From Falsigemmobacter intermedius (GTDB lineage: Bacteria; Pseudomonadota; Alphaproteobacteria; Rhodobacterales; Rhodobacteraceae), in NCBI RefSeq assembly GCF_004054105.1, contig NZ_SBLC01000005.1, positions 1 through 64,000 of the forward strand: a stretch of 64,000 nucleotides of DNA. The letters are read 5' to 3'. Under the pieces are notes generated by a model. The model saw nothing but the letters and a program-made list of their open reading frames with translations. It was not told where the DNA came from and did no database searches. Position 1 is the stretch's first letter. Each line of letters starts with the position of its first letter. Made by a program: the position numbers and the translations under genes. Of this stretch, positions 52,546 through 62,001 are shown one piece after another.

Positions 52546-52905
52546 CCACGACAGATGCGCAAGGCCATAAGCCGGTCCTGATCTGTTCCGCGACGCTTCG
52601 CGCAGTCAGATTCAGGGTCTGGCCTCTTGACTTGTCCACTGCGGGCCTTTTTCCGCCGAAAGAGGGCCGATTCCATGGGGCCGAGCGGGCCAGATTGGTG
52701 AATGATAAAAATTATCTATCAATATCAAATAGTTACACTACTGCCTAAAAAATGGGCAAACCGATAAACGTTGTTAAATTTAAGGGAAATTCGACGTTCC
52801 CCGATGTTTCTCCGCAGAGTTATCCACATATTCCGTGGATGACTTGGCACTTGATCTTACGAAACGGCCAGGGCAGCCGAAGACGACTCAGAGGCGGGAA
52901 TCAGA
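52546..52905. other. AT-rich intergenic region before uvrC with a DnaA box
   Basis: No gene is supported here. Positions 52701-52800 have about one third GC by my count, far below the surroundings. A perfect DnaA box TTATCCACA lies at 52820-52828 and faces a GTGGAT half-site seven bases on. GANTC motifs occur at 52609, 52669, 52885 and 52898. The region could be the uvrC promoter, a DnaA/CcrM-responsive control region or, less likely, a replication origin. Confidence 0.55.
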
Positions 52906-54786
52906 ATGATGGACGAAAGACCGGAAACAGAGGGTGAATCCAGGCTGACGGGTCACGCGCTGATCGCCGATCAGGTGCGCCGCCTTGACGGATCTCCCGG
53001 CGTCTACCGGATGCTGAATGCGAAGAACGAGGTTCTTTATGTCGGCAAAGCGCGCAACCTGCGGGCGCGGGTGTCGAATTATGCCCGGCCTTCGGGGCAT
53101 TCGGGCCGCATTGCGCGGATGATCTCTGAAACAACCGCAATGATGTTTCTGACCACAAGGACAGAGACCGAGGCCCTGCTGCTGGAGCAGAACCTCATCA
53201 AACAGCTGAAGCCGCGCTATAATGTGCTTCTGCGCGACGACAAAAGCTTTCCCAATATCCTGATCACCGCGCATCCTTCTTATCCGCAGATCACCAAGCA
53301 CCGGGGCCGCCGGTCGGGTCCGGGGCATTTCTACGGGCCTTTTGCCAGCGCGGGGGCAGTGAACCGCACGCTGACGCAGTTGCAGCGGGTCTTTTTGCTG
53401 CGCAACTGCCCGGACACCATGTTTGCCAGCCGCACGCGGCCCTGCCTGCTCTTCCAGATCAAACGCTGCTCAGGCCCCTGCACGGGAGAGATCTCTGAGC
53501 CGGATTATCAGGCTCTGGTCGAGGATGCCCGCCGCTTTCTGGAAGGCAAATCCACCCGCATTCAGGCCGATCTCGCCGAACAGATGCAGGCGGCGTCCGA
53601 GGCCATGGAGTTTGAGCGCGCGGCCGCTCTGCGTGACCGCATCCGGGCGCTGACCGCCGTGCAGCAGGGGCAGTCGGTGAACCCGCGCACCGTGGCGGAA
53701 GGCGATGTGGTGGCCCTGCATCTCGAGGGCGGTCAGGCCTGCGTTCAGGTGTTTTTCATCCGCGCCAACCAAAGCTGGGGCAACCGGGATTTCTATCCGC
53801 GCACCGGCGCGGGGGCGGAAGAGCCTGAGATCCTGCAGGCCTTTCTGGCGCAGTTTTATGACGCTCATGAGCCGCCGCGGCAGATTCTGCTGTCCCATGA
53901 GGTGGAAGACCCGGATCTGCTGGGTGAGCTTTTGTCGCAAAAGGCAGGGCGGAAGGTTGAAATTCTGGTCCCGAAACGCGGCGAAAAGGCTGAACTGGTG
54001 GAAAACGCCGCCCGCAATGCCCGCGAGTCGCTCGGTCGGCGGCTTGCCGAGACCACGGCGCAGTCAAAGCTGCTGGCGGGGCTGGCCGAGGCCTTTGATC
54101 TCGATGGCCCGCCGAAGCGGATCGAGATCTACGACAACTCCCATATCATGGGCACCAATGCCGTGGGCGGCATGGTGGTCGCAGGTCCTGAAGGGATGAT
54201 GAAAGGCGAATACCGCAAGTTCAACATCCGCGGCGAGGATCTGACGCCGGGCGATGACTTCGGCATGATGAAAGAGGTTCTGACCCGGCGTTTCACGCGG
54301 CTGTTGAAGGAGGATCCGGAGCGCAGTTCCGCCTCCTGGCCGGATCTGCTGCTGATCGACGGGGGCGCGGGGCAGGTCTCCGCCGTGGCGGAGGTCATGG
54401 CAGAGATGGGGGTCGAAGATATCCCCTTCATCGGGGTCGCCAAGGGTGTGGACCGTGATCACGGCAAGGAAGAGTTCCACCGCCCCGGGCAAAAGCCCAT
54501 GGCGCTGCCGCGCAACCATCCGGTGCTTTATTTCATCCAGCGTCTGCGCGATGAGGCGCACCGCTTTGCCATTGGCACCCACCGCGCGAAGCGGGCGAAA
54601 TCCATGATGGCGACGCCTTTGGATGAGGTGCCCGGCGTGGGGGCTGCGCGCAAGCGGGCACTGCTTGCGCATTTCGGATCAGCCAAGGCGGTGAGCCGGG
54701 CGGGAGTGCCGGATCTGATGGCGGTGGAGGGGATCTCTGCCTCTATGGCGCAGAAGATCCATGACTTTTTCAATGCGAAGGGGTGA
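52906..54786 (+). CDS. uvrC: UvrABC excinuclease subunit C
   Basis: A 626-residue UvrC, which makes both incisions in nucleotide excision repair. The GIY-YIG domain starts at about residue 27 ([27 protein letters not shown], key parts GVYRM and LYVGKA), the UVR coiled-coil near 210, the RNase-H-like nuclease near 400-500 ([26 protein letters not shown]) and the two C-terminal helix-hairpin-helix elements at [17 protein letters not shown]. Length is typical. It follows a 360-bp AT-rich region rather than an operon. Confidence 0.96.
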   Translation: MMDERPETEGESRLTGHALIADQVRRLDGSPGVYRMLNAKNEVLYVGKARNLRARVSNYARPSGHSGRIARMISETTAMMFLTTRTETEALLLEQNLIKQLKPRYNVLLRDDKSFPNILITAHPSYPQITKHRGRRSGPGHFYGPFASAGAVNRTLTQLQRVFLLRNCPDTMFASRTRPCLLFQIKRCSGPCTGEISEPDYQALVEDARRFLEGKSTRIQADLAEQMQAASEAMEFERAAALRDRIRALTAVQQGQSVNPRTVAEGDVVALHLEGGQACVQVFFIRANQSWGNRDFYPRTGAGAEEPEILQAFLAQFYDAHEPPRQILLSHEVEDPDLLGELLSQKAGRKVEILVPKRGEKAELVENAARNARESLGRRLAETTAQSKLLAGLAEAFDLDGPPKRIEIYDNSHIMGTNAVGGMVVAGPEGMMKGEYRKFNIRGEDLTPGDDFGMMKEVLTRRFTRLLKEDPERSSASWPDLLLIDGGAGQVSAVAEVMAEMGVEDIPFIGVAKGVDRDHGKEEFHRPGQKPMALPRNHPVLYFIQRLRDEAHRFAIGTHRAKRAKSMMATPLDEVPGVGAARKRALLAHFGSAKAVSRAGVPDLMAVEGISASMAQKIHDFFNAKG

Positions 54787-54842
54787 GAGGGGTGTCTCTG
54801 GGGGAGAGCGCAGGGGCGCTGCCCGCAAACGCAGTGCCTTTG

Positions 54843-54873
54843 CCCCGGAGTATTTGGAAAAAGCCAAAGCCGG
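54843..54873. repeat. Intergenic repeat element, copy 2
   Basis: Identical 31-bp block to that at 42492-42522, again between converging genes (uvrC and the pseudouridine synthase). The GC-rich arm before it is diverged. Confidence 0.75.
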
Positions 54874-54881
54874 CAGGCGCC

Positions 54882-55538
54882 TCAGAAGGGGGCGGGGGCG
54901 GAGAAGCTTTGCATGACGCCGGTGTCGGGGTGGCGCAGGCGCAGGCTTTCGGCGTGGAGCATCAGGCGCGGGTGGGCCTGGGCCTCGCCCTCGGCATAAA
55001 GCGGATCGCCGAGGATCGGATGGCCGAGGGCGGCCATATGGACCCGCAGTTGATGGCTGCGGCCGGTCAGCGGCATCAGGCGCACGCGGGTTTCGCCATT
55101 GCCTGTTTTCAGCGCGCGCCAGTCGGTGACGGCGGGCTTGCCGGTTTCAAAGTTCACATGCTGGCGCGGTCGGTTCGGCCAGTCGACGATCAGCGGCAGA
55201 TCGACCCGGCCTTCTTTCTCAGCCATTTCGCCCCAGAGGCGGGCGGCGTAGATCTTTTTCGGGATGCGGGCCTCAAACTGTTTGCCGAGGTGTCCCTGGG
55301 CCGCTTTGGTCCGGGCGAAGATGATGACGCCGGAGGTGTCGAGATCGAGCCGGTGGACCAGCAGCACGTCGGGAAACTCCGCGCGCAGGCGGTTGATCAG
55401 ACAGTCGCTGCGGTCTTCGCCGCGGCCAGGCACGGAGAGCAGGCCCGAGGGTTTGTTCACGACAATGATCGTTTCATCGGCGTGAAGGATCACGGGCGCC
55501 CCCGGCGGGGGGGCATAGATGAAGGTGGTTTCGCTCAC
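54882..55538 (-). CDS. RluA-family pseudouridine synthase
   Basis: A 218-residue RNA pseudouridine synthase with the catalytic aspartate in LVHRLDLDTSGVIIFA, preceded by VNKPSGLLSVPGRG and followed by GRSHQLRVHMAALGHPILGDPLYA. This short single-domain form resembles RluA, which acts on 23S rRNA and tRNA, but the target cannot be decided from sequence. The start is GTG at 55538. It converges with uvrC. Confidence 0.9.
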   Translation of the reverse strand: MSETTFIYAPPPGAPVILHADETIIVVNKPSGLLSVPGRGEDRSDCLINRLRAEFPDVLLVHRLDLDTSGVIIFARTKAAQGHLGKQFEARIPKKIYAARLWGEMAEKEGRVDLPLIVDWPNRPRQHVNFETGKPAVTDWRALKTGNGETRVRLMPLTGRSHQLRVHMAALGHPILGDPLYAEGEAQAHPRLMLHAESLRLRHPDTGVMQSFSAPAPF

Positions 55539-55601
55539 GCTGGTGATCCCGGGCTGCTGTCGGGGCGGGTCTAGCGGATTGGGGCCGCGCTTTCCAGCGC
55601 C

Positions 55602-56234
55602 TCAGCCTGAGGTCGCAAGCCGCAGGGCCAGCGCGCCGAACATCAGGCCGGCAAGGCGGTTCAGAAGACTCATGCGGTTGCCGATGCTGCGTCCGGCGAG
55701 GCCTGCGAGCAGGCCATAGCCCATGGTGACAAGGGTGCCGGTGGTACAGAAGAGAAGCCCGAGAGCGAGGATCTGTTGCGCGGCGGACGGGCCGTCAGAG
55801 GTGATGAACTGTGGCAGGAAGGCGAGGATGAAGAGGATTGGTTTGGGGTTGAGAATATTGGTCAGCGCGCCCCTTGCGATGATGGGCCAGAGCCGGTCGG
55901 CGCGGCCGACCTCTGCCTCTGTCGTGCCGGATTTTGCGGTGAAACTTTTAAAGGCGAGCCAGGCGAGATAGGCCGCACCGAGCCAGCGGATGGCGTCGAG
56001 TGCAACGGGATGCGCGGCGATCAGGGCGGCGACACCGAGGGCTGCGAGGATCACGTGAAAGAGGCTGCCAAGGCCGGTGCCAAGTCCTGAGGCCATGCCG
56101 GCGCGGGGGCCGCCTTTGATGCCGAAAGCGGTGGCGGTGAGCACGTCTGAGCCGGGGATCAGGTTCAGCACCAGGCCCGCGGGGACAAAGGTCATCAGCT
56201 GCGGCAGCGTCAGGAAGGTCAGGATATCGGGCAT
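55602..56234 (-). CDS. LysE-family amino-acid exporter
   Basis: A 210-residue protein with six predicted helices of the LysE/RhtB type. The start VPAGLVLNLIPGSDVLTA is the usual LxPGPD-like motif, here IPGSD, and NPKPILFILAFLPQF is the second family signature. It would export amino acids or their lactones. The ATG at 56234 is preferred; a 32-codon extension is rejected. Substrate is unknown. Its promoter side faces the glyS terminator. Confidence 0.88.
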   Translation of the reverse strand: MPDILTFLTLPQLMTFVPAGLVLNLIPGSDVLTATAFGIKGGPRAGMASGLGTGLGSLFHVILAALGVAALIAAHPVALDAIRWLGAAYLAWLAFKSFTAKSGTTEAEVGRADRLWPIIARGALTNILNPKPILFILAFLPQFITSDGPSAAQQILALGLLFCTTGTLVTMGYGLLAGLAGRSIGNRMSLLNRLAGLMFGALALRLATSG

Positions 56235-56304
56235 GGTCCCCTCAGGCTCGGGCCGCTTCGGGGCAGAGGGTGGACCGGGGATGCGGGAGCTGCAAGGGCA
56301 AAGC

Positions 56305-56338
56305 AAAGGGCCGTGACGCGGTTGCGTCACGGCCCTTT
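56305..56338. terminator. Strong hairpin between lysE-like and glyS genes
   Basis: AAAGGGCCGTGACGC pairs with GCGTCACGGCCCTTT (15 bp, tetraloop). It lies about 20 bp past the glyS stop on the minus strand and before the lysE-like gene, so it probably ends the glyQ-glyS transcript. Confidence 0.82.
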
Positions 56339-56354
56339 GGCTGGGTCAGTCTGT

Positions 56355-58637
56355 TCAGCCGTCGATGCGGGCGAGATCCGCCACCTGGCCGCAGATCGCG
56401 CGGATGCGGTGCAGCAGGTTCAGGCGGTTGCGGCGCACAAGCTGATTGTCGCTGTTGACCTGAACGGCGGTGAAGAAGGCATCGATGGGGGCACGCAGGG
56501 CCGCCATGGCTGCCATTGCGCTCGCGAAATCTTCGCTTGCCATGGCCGGGGTGATCGCGGCTTCGGCCTGATCGAGGGCCGCGAAGAGGGCCTTTTCCTC
56601 ATCGCCTTCGGCGAATTTGATGTCAGGGCCGAAGCTGTATTCGACGCCGTCTTTCGCCTCAGCCTGGGTGAGGATGTTATTGGCACGCTTGAAGCCCTGG
56701 ATCAGGTTGGTGCCGTCTTCGGTGGCCAGCATGGCCGAAAGCGCGCGGGCGCGTTTGACCAGAAGCGTCAGATCGTCATTGCCCGGCATGGCAAGGCAGG
56801 CGTCGATGACGTCGTGGCGGATGCCTTCGTCCTTCAGGAAGACCTTCAGGCGGTCGTGGATGAATCCCAGCAGATCGGTGGCAGCATTATCGAGTCTAGC
56901 AATAACTGATGCTCTGTATGCGAGTTTTTCTCCCAGGCTTGCCTTTTCCTCAGCTATGGCAAGGGCATACTCTTCACGAGTAGTTGCTCCAATCGCCATA
57001 AGTGCACCGCCGACTATAGTAGGGCGGTACTGAGGATCTGCCATATCCGCTTCAGCTTTTGAGATGCGCTCTTGTTCAACAGCGCCAATTTGTTCAGCGA
57101 CAAGCTTATACTCAGAAGAGATTATTTTCTGAAGCTTTTCTTGTAGGTTCAGGCGCAGATCATTGGTCAGGATCAGACGGATCACACCCAAAGCCGCACG
57201 GCGCAGCGCGAAGGGGTCTTTCGAGCCGGTGGGCTTTTCGTCAATCGCCCAGAAGCCGGTGAGGGTGTCGAGCTTATCAGCCAGCGCGACGGCCACCGAA
57301 ACCGGTGCGGTCGGCACCGTATCGGTCGGCCCGAGCGGCGAGTAGTGATCGCGGGCGGCATCGGCCACGGCAGCGCTCTCGCCTGCGGCAAGCGCGTAGT
57401 AGCGGCCCATCAGGCCCTGAAGCTCAGGGAATTCGCCGACCATGGCCGAGCGCAGGTCGAGCTTTGCAAGCTCAGCCGCGCGGGTGGCTTCAGTCACATC
57501 GGCGCCGGTGACGGGGGCGAGTTCGGCGGCAAGTGCTGCGATCCGCGCGATGCGGGCCGACTGGCTGCCGAGTTTGTTGTGGAAGGTCACCGCCTTCAGG
57601 CCCTCAGCCCAGAGGGTCATGCCTTCTTTGGCCACGCGCAGGTCGTTGTCCCAGAAGAAGCGCGCATCGGACAGACGTGCAGCCAGAACCTTGCCGTTGC
57701 CCGCAAGGATGGTCGCGCCATTGTCGGCGGTCTCGGTATTGGCGACCGTCAGGAACTTCTCAATGCGGCCCGTGGCGGGGTTGCGGATCGAGAAGAACTT
57801 CTGATGCTCTTTCATCGAGGTCTGCAGCACCTCGGGCGGCAGGCCGAGGAATTCTTCTGCAATCGGGCCCATCAGCGGCACAGGCCATTCCACGAGACCT
57901 GCGATCTCGGTCAGAAGGCCTGCATCTTCCACGACCTCCAGCCCTTGGGCAAAAGCGGTCTGGCTGGCGTAGTTGCGGATGATTTCGGCGCGTTCCGCCT
58001 GATCGAGGATCACTTTTGCAGCGCGGAGTTTGGCGACATAATCGTCAAAGCTCTGCACGCCAAAGCGGCCCGGTGCGAGGAAGCGGTGGCCTTGGGTGGT
58101 ATTGCCCGCGACAATGCCCTCGACGTTGAGATCGACCACTTCGGCTCCGGCCTCCGTCGTGAGGATGCACAGGATCGAATGCAGCGGGCGCACCCAGCGC
58201 AGATTGCCCGAGCCCCAGCGCATCGACTTCGGCCAGGGGAAGGTGCGGATGGTTTTTTCCAGCACTTCCGCGATGATCTCGGGCGCTTTGCGACCGGGCT
58301 TTTCGATGACGGCAAAATAGACCTGGGCCTTTTTGTCGTCGCGAACGGCCAGTTGCTCCAGCGTCAGCCCGGTCGAGCGCAGAAAGCCCTCAATCGCAGG
58401 GGCGGGGGCATCGGTGCGCGGGCCCTTGCGCTCTTCGCGCAGAGCCGGGCTTTCGGCCGACAGACCCTCAATGGTCAGGCACAGACGGCGCGGGGTCGAG
58501 AAGGCTCCGGCGGAGGCATAGGTCAGACCTGCCTCAACCAGACCGTCGGTGACCAGTTTCTTCAGGTCCTCGCGGGCACGCGCCTGCATGCGGGCAGGGA
58601 TCTCTTCCGAGAAAAGCTCAATCAGAAGGTCCGGCAT
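56355..58637 (-). CDS. glyS: Glycyl-tRNA synthetase beta subunit, with an atypical internal segment
   Basis: A 760-residue beta subunit of the bacterial tetrameric GlyRS. The N-terminus LLIELFSEEIPARMQARARED, and the blocks EGLSAESPALREERKGP, EWPVPLMGPIAEEFLGLP, FFSIRNPATGRIEKF, DKLDTLTGFWAIDEKPTGSKDPFALRRAALG (in part) and DRLKVFLKDEGIRHDVIDACLA are family-typical. Residues about 497-582 (56893-57150) are encoded by markedly lower-GC DNA with ATA, AGA and CTA codons, unlike the rest, yet remain in frame. It is in an operon with a small protein gene and glyQ. Confidence 0.94.
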   Translation of the reverse strand: MPDLLIELFSEEIPARMQARAREDLKKLVTDGLVEAGLTYASAGAFSTPRRLCLTIEGLSAESPALREERKGPRTDAPAPAIEGFLRSTGLTLEQLAVRDDKKAQVYFAVIEKPGRKAPEIIAEVLEKTIRTFPWPKSMRWGSGNLRWVRPLHSILCILTTEAGAEVVDLNVEGIVAGNTTQGHRFLAPGRFGVQSFDDYVAKLRAAKVILDQAERAEIIRNYASQTAFAQGLEVVEDAGLLTEIAGLVEWPVPLMGPIAEEFLGLPPEVLQTSMKEHQKFFSIRNPATGRIEKFLTVANTETADNGATILAGNGKVLAARLSDARFFWDNDLRVAKEGMTLWAEGLKAVTFHNKLGSQSARIARIAALAAELAPVTGADVTEATRAAELAKLDLRSAMVGEFPELQGLMGRYYALAAGESAAVADAARDHYSPLGPTDTVPTAPVSVAVALADKLDTLTGFWAIDEKPTGSKDPFALRRAALGVIRLILTNDLRLNLQEKLQKIISSEYKLVAEQIGAVEQERISKAEADMADPQYRPTIVGGALMAIGATTREEYALAIAEEKASLGEKLAYRASVIARLDNAATDLLGFIHDRLKVFLKDEGIRHDVIDACLAMPGNDDLTLLVKRARALSAMLATEDGTNLIQGFKRANNILTQAEAKDGVEYSFGPDIKFAEGDEEKALFAALDQAEAAITPAMASEDFASAMAAMAALRAPIDAFFTAVQVNSDNQLVRRNRLNLLHRIRAICGQVADLARIDG

Positions 58638-58640
58638 GGC

Positions 58641-59102
58641 TCAGTTCTCCAATGTGCCGTTCAGCTGGTGCCAGGCAAAGACCCGGCCGTCAGGGTAAAC
58701 TGCAAGAATTCGGTCAACACCGAGGTGAATTTCGCGCTCTGAGAGCAGGGCTTTGGCGGCTCCGCTTTGCAGATCCGCGCCAATGGCGGCGGCGTCAAAG
58801 CAGGAGAACCAGGACGGCCCCGTCAGCGGCTCAGGTTTCGCGGCGGGCAGGGCATGGCTCAGCTCACCCGGATCGGCGAGGAGGGCGCAGGCGCGGAACC
58901 GCAGCGGCGAAGAGGTGGCGTCGATGCCTTCAAACTCTGACAGCGACAGCGGCTCAACCCCGGTTTCGGTGGTGGCGCGCAGCACCGTGGTCTCGGGCAG
59001 CGTGTCGTAATAGGCATAGACCTGCAGCCAGTACATCGCCGCCCCCGCCACAGTGGCAGAGGCGAGGATGGCAATGGCTGCGGTGCGTCCGGTGAAGGCC
59101 AT
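58641..59102 (-). CDS. Small membrane-anchored protein between glyS and glyQ (DUF6446-like)
   Basis: A 153-residue protein with one N-terminal membrane helix (AIAILASATVAGAAMYWLQV) and a periplasmic domain containing two cysteines (FRACALL, FSCFD). I recall a family of this layout, DUF6446, at the same position in Rhodobacterales; the assignment is from memory and context. Function is unknown. It is 3 bp from glyS and 36 bp from glyQ, so it is expressed with the synthetase subunits. Confidence 0.65.
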   Translation of the reverse strand: MAFTGRTAAIAILASATVAGAAMYWLQVYAYYDTLPETTVLRATTETGVEPLSLSEFEGIDATSSPLRFRACALLADPGELSHALPAAKPEPLTGPSWFSCFDAAAIGADLQSGAAKALLSEREIHLGVDRILAVYPDGRVFAWHQLNGTLEN

Positions 59103-59138
59103 CTCAGACCTTCCCGTTCCGGCGCTCGGGCGCGCGCA

Positions 59139-60071
59139 TCATGCGGTGGCCCCTGCGGCTTCGGTCAGCACGAAGGCATCGGCGCATTTCTTCGCCAGCG
59201 CCCGGACACGGCCGATATAGGCCTGACGCTCGGTCACGGAGATCACGCCGCGGGCATCGAGCAGGTTGAAGAGATGCGAGGCCTTGATGCACTGGTCATA
59301 GGCCGGATGCACCATGATATTGGCGCGGCCATGGAATTTCGGATCCGCAGCGTCAAAGGCCAGCAGGCGCGCGCATTCGGCCTCTGCATCCTCAAAGTGG
59401 CGCAGCAGCATCTCAGGCGTTGCGCCGTCGAAGTTGTGGCGGCTGTATTCCTGCTCGGTCTGGCGGAAGACATCGCCATAGGTCAGCGGAACCGGGCTGT
59501 CAGGATCGTTGAAAGGCATCTCCATGACGTGGTTCACGCCAAGGACATACATCGCCAGACGCTCAATCCCATAGGTCAGCTCGCCCGGAACGGGGCGGCA
59601 GTCATGTCCGCCGACCTGCTGGAAATAGGTGAACTGCGAGACTTCCATCCCGTCGCACCAGACTTCCCAGCCCAGACCCCAGGCGCCCAGCGTCGGGCTT
59701 TCCCAATCGTCTTCGACAAAGCGGATGTCATGCAGCGCGCTGTCGAGGCCGATCTCTTTCAGCGAGCCGAGATACAGCTCCTGCAGGTTCGGCGGCGAAG
59801 GCTTCAGGATCACCTGATACTGATAGTAATGCTGCATCCGGTTCGGGTTTTCGCCATAGCGCCCGTCGGTCGGACGGCGCGAGGGCTGCACATAGGCCGC
59901 AGCCCAGGGGCGCGAGCCGAGCGCACGCAGGATCGTGGCGGGATGGAAGGTGCCGGCGCCCACTTCCATATCATAGGGCTGAAGAACCGCGCAGCCCTGG
60001 GCCGCCCAGTAATTCTGAAGACGCAGGATCACATCCTGGAAACAACGGGGTTTCTCGGGGCTGACAGCCAT
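59139..60071 (-). CDS. glyQ: Glycyl-tRNA synthetase alpha subunit
   Basis: A 310-residue class II synthetase subunit. It opens [25 protein letters not shown] and has [34 protein letters not shown] and [24 protein letters not shown], typical of GlyQ. It provides the catalytic site, with GlyS giving tRNA recognition. The ATG at 60071 lies about 26 bp from the promoter -10. A long upstream frame is antisense to the neighbouring gene and rejected. Confidence 0.96.
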   Translation of the reverse strand: MAVSPEKPRCFQDVILRLQNYWAAQGCAVLQPYDMEVGAGTFHPATILRALGSRPWAAAYVQPSRRPTDGRYGENPNRMQHYYQYQVILKPSPPNLQELYLGSLKEIGLDSALHDIRFVEDDWESPTLGAWGLGWEVWCDGMEVSQFTYFQQVGGHDCRPVPGELTYGIERLAMYVLGVNHVMEMPFNDPDSPVPLTYGDVFRQTEQEYSRHNFDGATPEMLLRHFEDAEAECARLLAFDAADPKFHGRANIMVHPAYDQCIKASHLFNLLDARGVISVTERQAYIGRVRALAKKCADAFVLTEAAGATA

Positions 60072-60096
60072 GGTTGACCTCTTGAAAAGCCCTTGT

Positions 60097-60125
60097 CTCA
60101 TAGGCAAGAGGCGGGGGAGGGTCAA
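60097..60125 (-). promoter_or_regulatory. Promoter of the glyQ-glyS operon
   Basis: TTGACC, a 17-bp spacer and TATGAG on the minus strand. Sixteen bases (60110-60125) are identical to the -35 and upstream spacer of the tRNA-Leu copy 1 and 2 promoters. Confidence 0.65.
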
Positions 60126-60199
60126 TAAAGGGCTCGATTCAGCGCAGTTTTTGTTAACAAATCTTCCGGGTAGGTCGGATTTTGAAGGAACGGGTGCGG

Positions 60200-61996
60200 A
60201 TGGTGCGGCGGTTGAGACTTGGAACGGCAACGGCCCTTGTGGCTCTGGCAGGATGGACCGGAGCGGTGCGGGCGCAGGAGGGGGCCGGACAGGTCTGGAT
60301 CCAGATCGAGGCGCGAAATTCACTCCCCGCCGCAGAAGAGCGTCTGCAGCGCTGGTCGGCGCAATTGCCCGGAGTGACGGGCTTTCGGCTCTCCTCGGGC
60401 TGGATTGCGGTGGCGATCGGCCCTTTCTCTCCCGATGAAGCCCGCGCGCGGCTGAGCGAGCTGCGTGCGGCAGGGATGATTCCCGCTGACAGCTATATTC
60501 CCGACAATCGTCTTTTACGTGAGCAGATCTGGTCGGACGGTGGCTCTGCCTATGCGGCTCCGCCCCTTGGTGCGCCGATTGCACCGGTGACAGAGGCGCC
60601 GCTGGCCGCGCCGAGGGCAGGAGAGACGGGCGTGGTCGCCACCGAAGCCCCGGCGGAAACCCTGGCCGAAACCCTTGCCGAGTCCCGTGCGGCGGAAGCG
60701 CGTCTGACCCGTCAGGACCGCCGCGATATTCAGGAGGCCCTGGCCTGGGCCGGCACCTATACCTCCGGGATCGACGGGGCCTTCGGGCCCGGAACCCGTG
60801 CTGCGATCAGCGAATGGCAGGGCCGGATGGATTACGATCCGACCGGGGTGCTGAGCACCGCACAACGGGCCGAGCTTGTCGGGGCCTGGCAGGCCGAGGT
60901 TAAGGCGCTGGGGCTGGAGACGGTGAAGGACGAAGAGGCCGGGATCCAGGCGGTGCTGCCGCTGGGTCTGGTGGAATTTGACCGCTACGCCCCGCCCTTC
61001 GTGCTCTATCGTCCCAAAGCCAGCAGCGGGATGGAGTTGCGTCTGATCAGCCAGCCCGGCGATCAGGCCCTGCTCGAGGCGCTTTATCATGATCTCGCCG
61101 CCAGTGGCCTTGTGCCGGCAGAAGGCCCGCGCGAATTGCGCCGGGGGGGCTTTAGTCTGTCCGGTCGGGACGGCGCGGTGGAAGTCCATGCCCGGGCCGA
61201 GCTTGACGGATCTGCCATCCGCGGCTGGCTGTTGCGCGCCCCCGCCGCTGAGGCAGAGCGCAGCCTGCGGGTGATGCAGAGCCTGTCAGCGGGCTTTAAA
61301 GGCCTCGGGCGTCAGGTGCTGGACCCCGGTCTCGTGCCGATTGATGAAGGTCTGCGTGCGCGGCTGCAAAACGGGCTGGAACCGGCCCCTCCGCGCGCGG
61401 CGCTGAGCGGGTTTTATATCGATGCCTCGGGTCAGGTGATGACCGCCCTGGCTCCGCTTCAGGGCTGCCGCGAGGTCTATCTCGACAATGTGACCCGTGC
61501 CGGGATCAGCTGGCAGGATGCGGATCTGGGGCTGGCCGTGCTGCGCCCGGAAAGCCCGCTTGCGCCCGCCGTGGTCGCAGGCTTTGCCGCGGCGCTGCCT
61601 GCGAAAGGCGCTGAGGCGGTGCTGAGCGGCTTTTCCTTCGGGGCGGGGCTGTCGCTGCCATCGGTCAGCTTTGGCCGGTTTGAAACCGGGACCGCGCCGG
61701 ATGGAACGCCGGGCCGCGCCACGCTGCGCATGACGGCGACCGAGGCAGATGCCGGTGGGGTGGTGCTGGGGCCGGATGGCCTGGTGATCGGTGTGCTTTT
61801 GCCCGAGACGGAGGTCGCAGGAACCGCGCTGCCCGAGGGGGTCGCCCTCATCGCGCCTGCGCCGCAGATCCTGCAGCGCGTCTCAACCGGGGGCCCGCGT
61901 CTGCAGGCCGCTCCGGTGACGGCGGGTGTGAAGGCCCCCGAAGATCTGACCCGCATGGGATCAGATCTTGCCGTTCAGGTGATCTGCCGAAGCTGA
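60200..61996 (+). CDS. SPOR and peptidoglycan-binding protein with a degenerate trypsin-like domain
   Basis: A 598-residue secreted protein with a signal peptide ([15 protein letters not shown]). After a SPOR-like repeat (about residues 30-105) and a PG_binding_1 domain (about 175-225, [19 protein letters not shown]), the C-terminal half has a trypsin fold. There the histidine of TAAH is leucine 417 ([10 protein letters not shown]), the aspartate is kept ([11 protein letters not shown]), and the GNSGGP serine is alanine 518 (ADAGGVVLG). So it is probably inactive as a protease. Start may also be GTG at 60194. It may act as a peptidoglycan-bound scaffold. Confidence 0.78.
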   Translation: MVRRLRLGTATALVALAGWTGAVRAQEGAGQVWIQIEARNSLPAAEERLQRWSAQLPGVTGFRLSSGWIAVAIGPFSPDEARARLSELRAAGMIPADSYIPDNRLLREQIWSDGGSAYAAPPLGAPIAPVTEAPLAAPRAGETGVVATEAPAETLAETLAESRAAEARLTRQDRRDIQEALAWAGTYTSGIDGAFGPGTRAAISEWQGRMDYDPTGVLSTAQRAELVGAWQAEVKALGLETVKDEEAGIQAVLPLGLVEFDRYAPPFVLYRPKASSGMELRLISQPGDQALLEALYHDLAASGLVPAEGPRELRRGGFSLSGRDGAVEVHARAELDGSAIRGWLLRAPAAEAERSLRVMQSLSAGFKGLGRQVLDPGLVPIDEGLRARLQNGLEPAPPRAALSGFYIDASGQVMTALAPLQGCREVYLDNVTRAGISWQDADLGLAVLRPESPLAPAVVAGFAAALPAKGAEAVLSGFSFGAGLSLPSVSFGRFETGTAPDGTPGRATLRMTATEADAGGVVLGPDGLVIGVLLPETEVAGTALPEGVALIAPAPQILQRVSTGGPRLQAAPVTAGVKAPEDLTRMGSDLAVQVICRS

Positions 61997-62001
61997 AAGC
62001 C

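Noticed and set aside
52786-52820. An SOS (LexA) box before uvrC
   Set aside because: The only GTTC-like pair has the wrong spacing and a mismatch in the second half (GTTC-N6-GTTT), so it does not match the alphaproteobacterial LexA site.
56893-57150. A frameshift or inserted foreign gene within glyS
   Set aside because: The frame runs through without a stop and the flanking motifs are in register, so it is an in-frame segment, reported as a finding instead.
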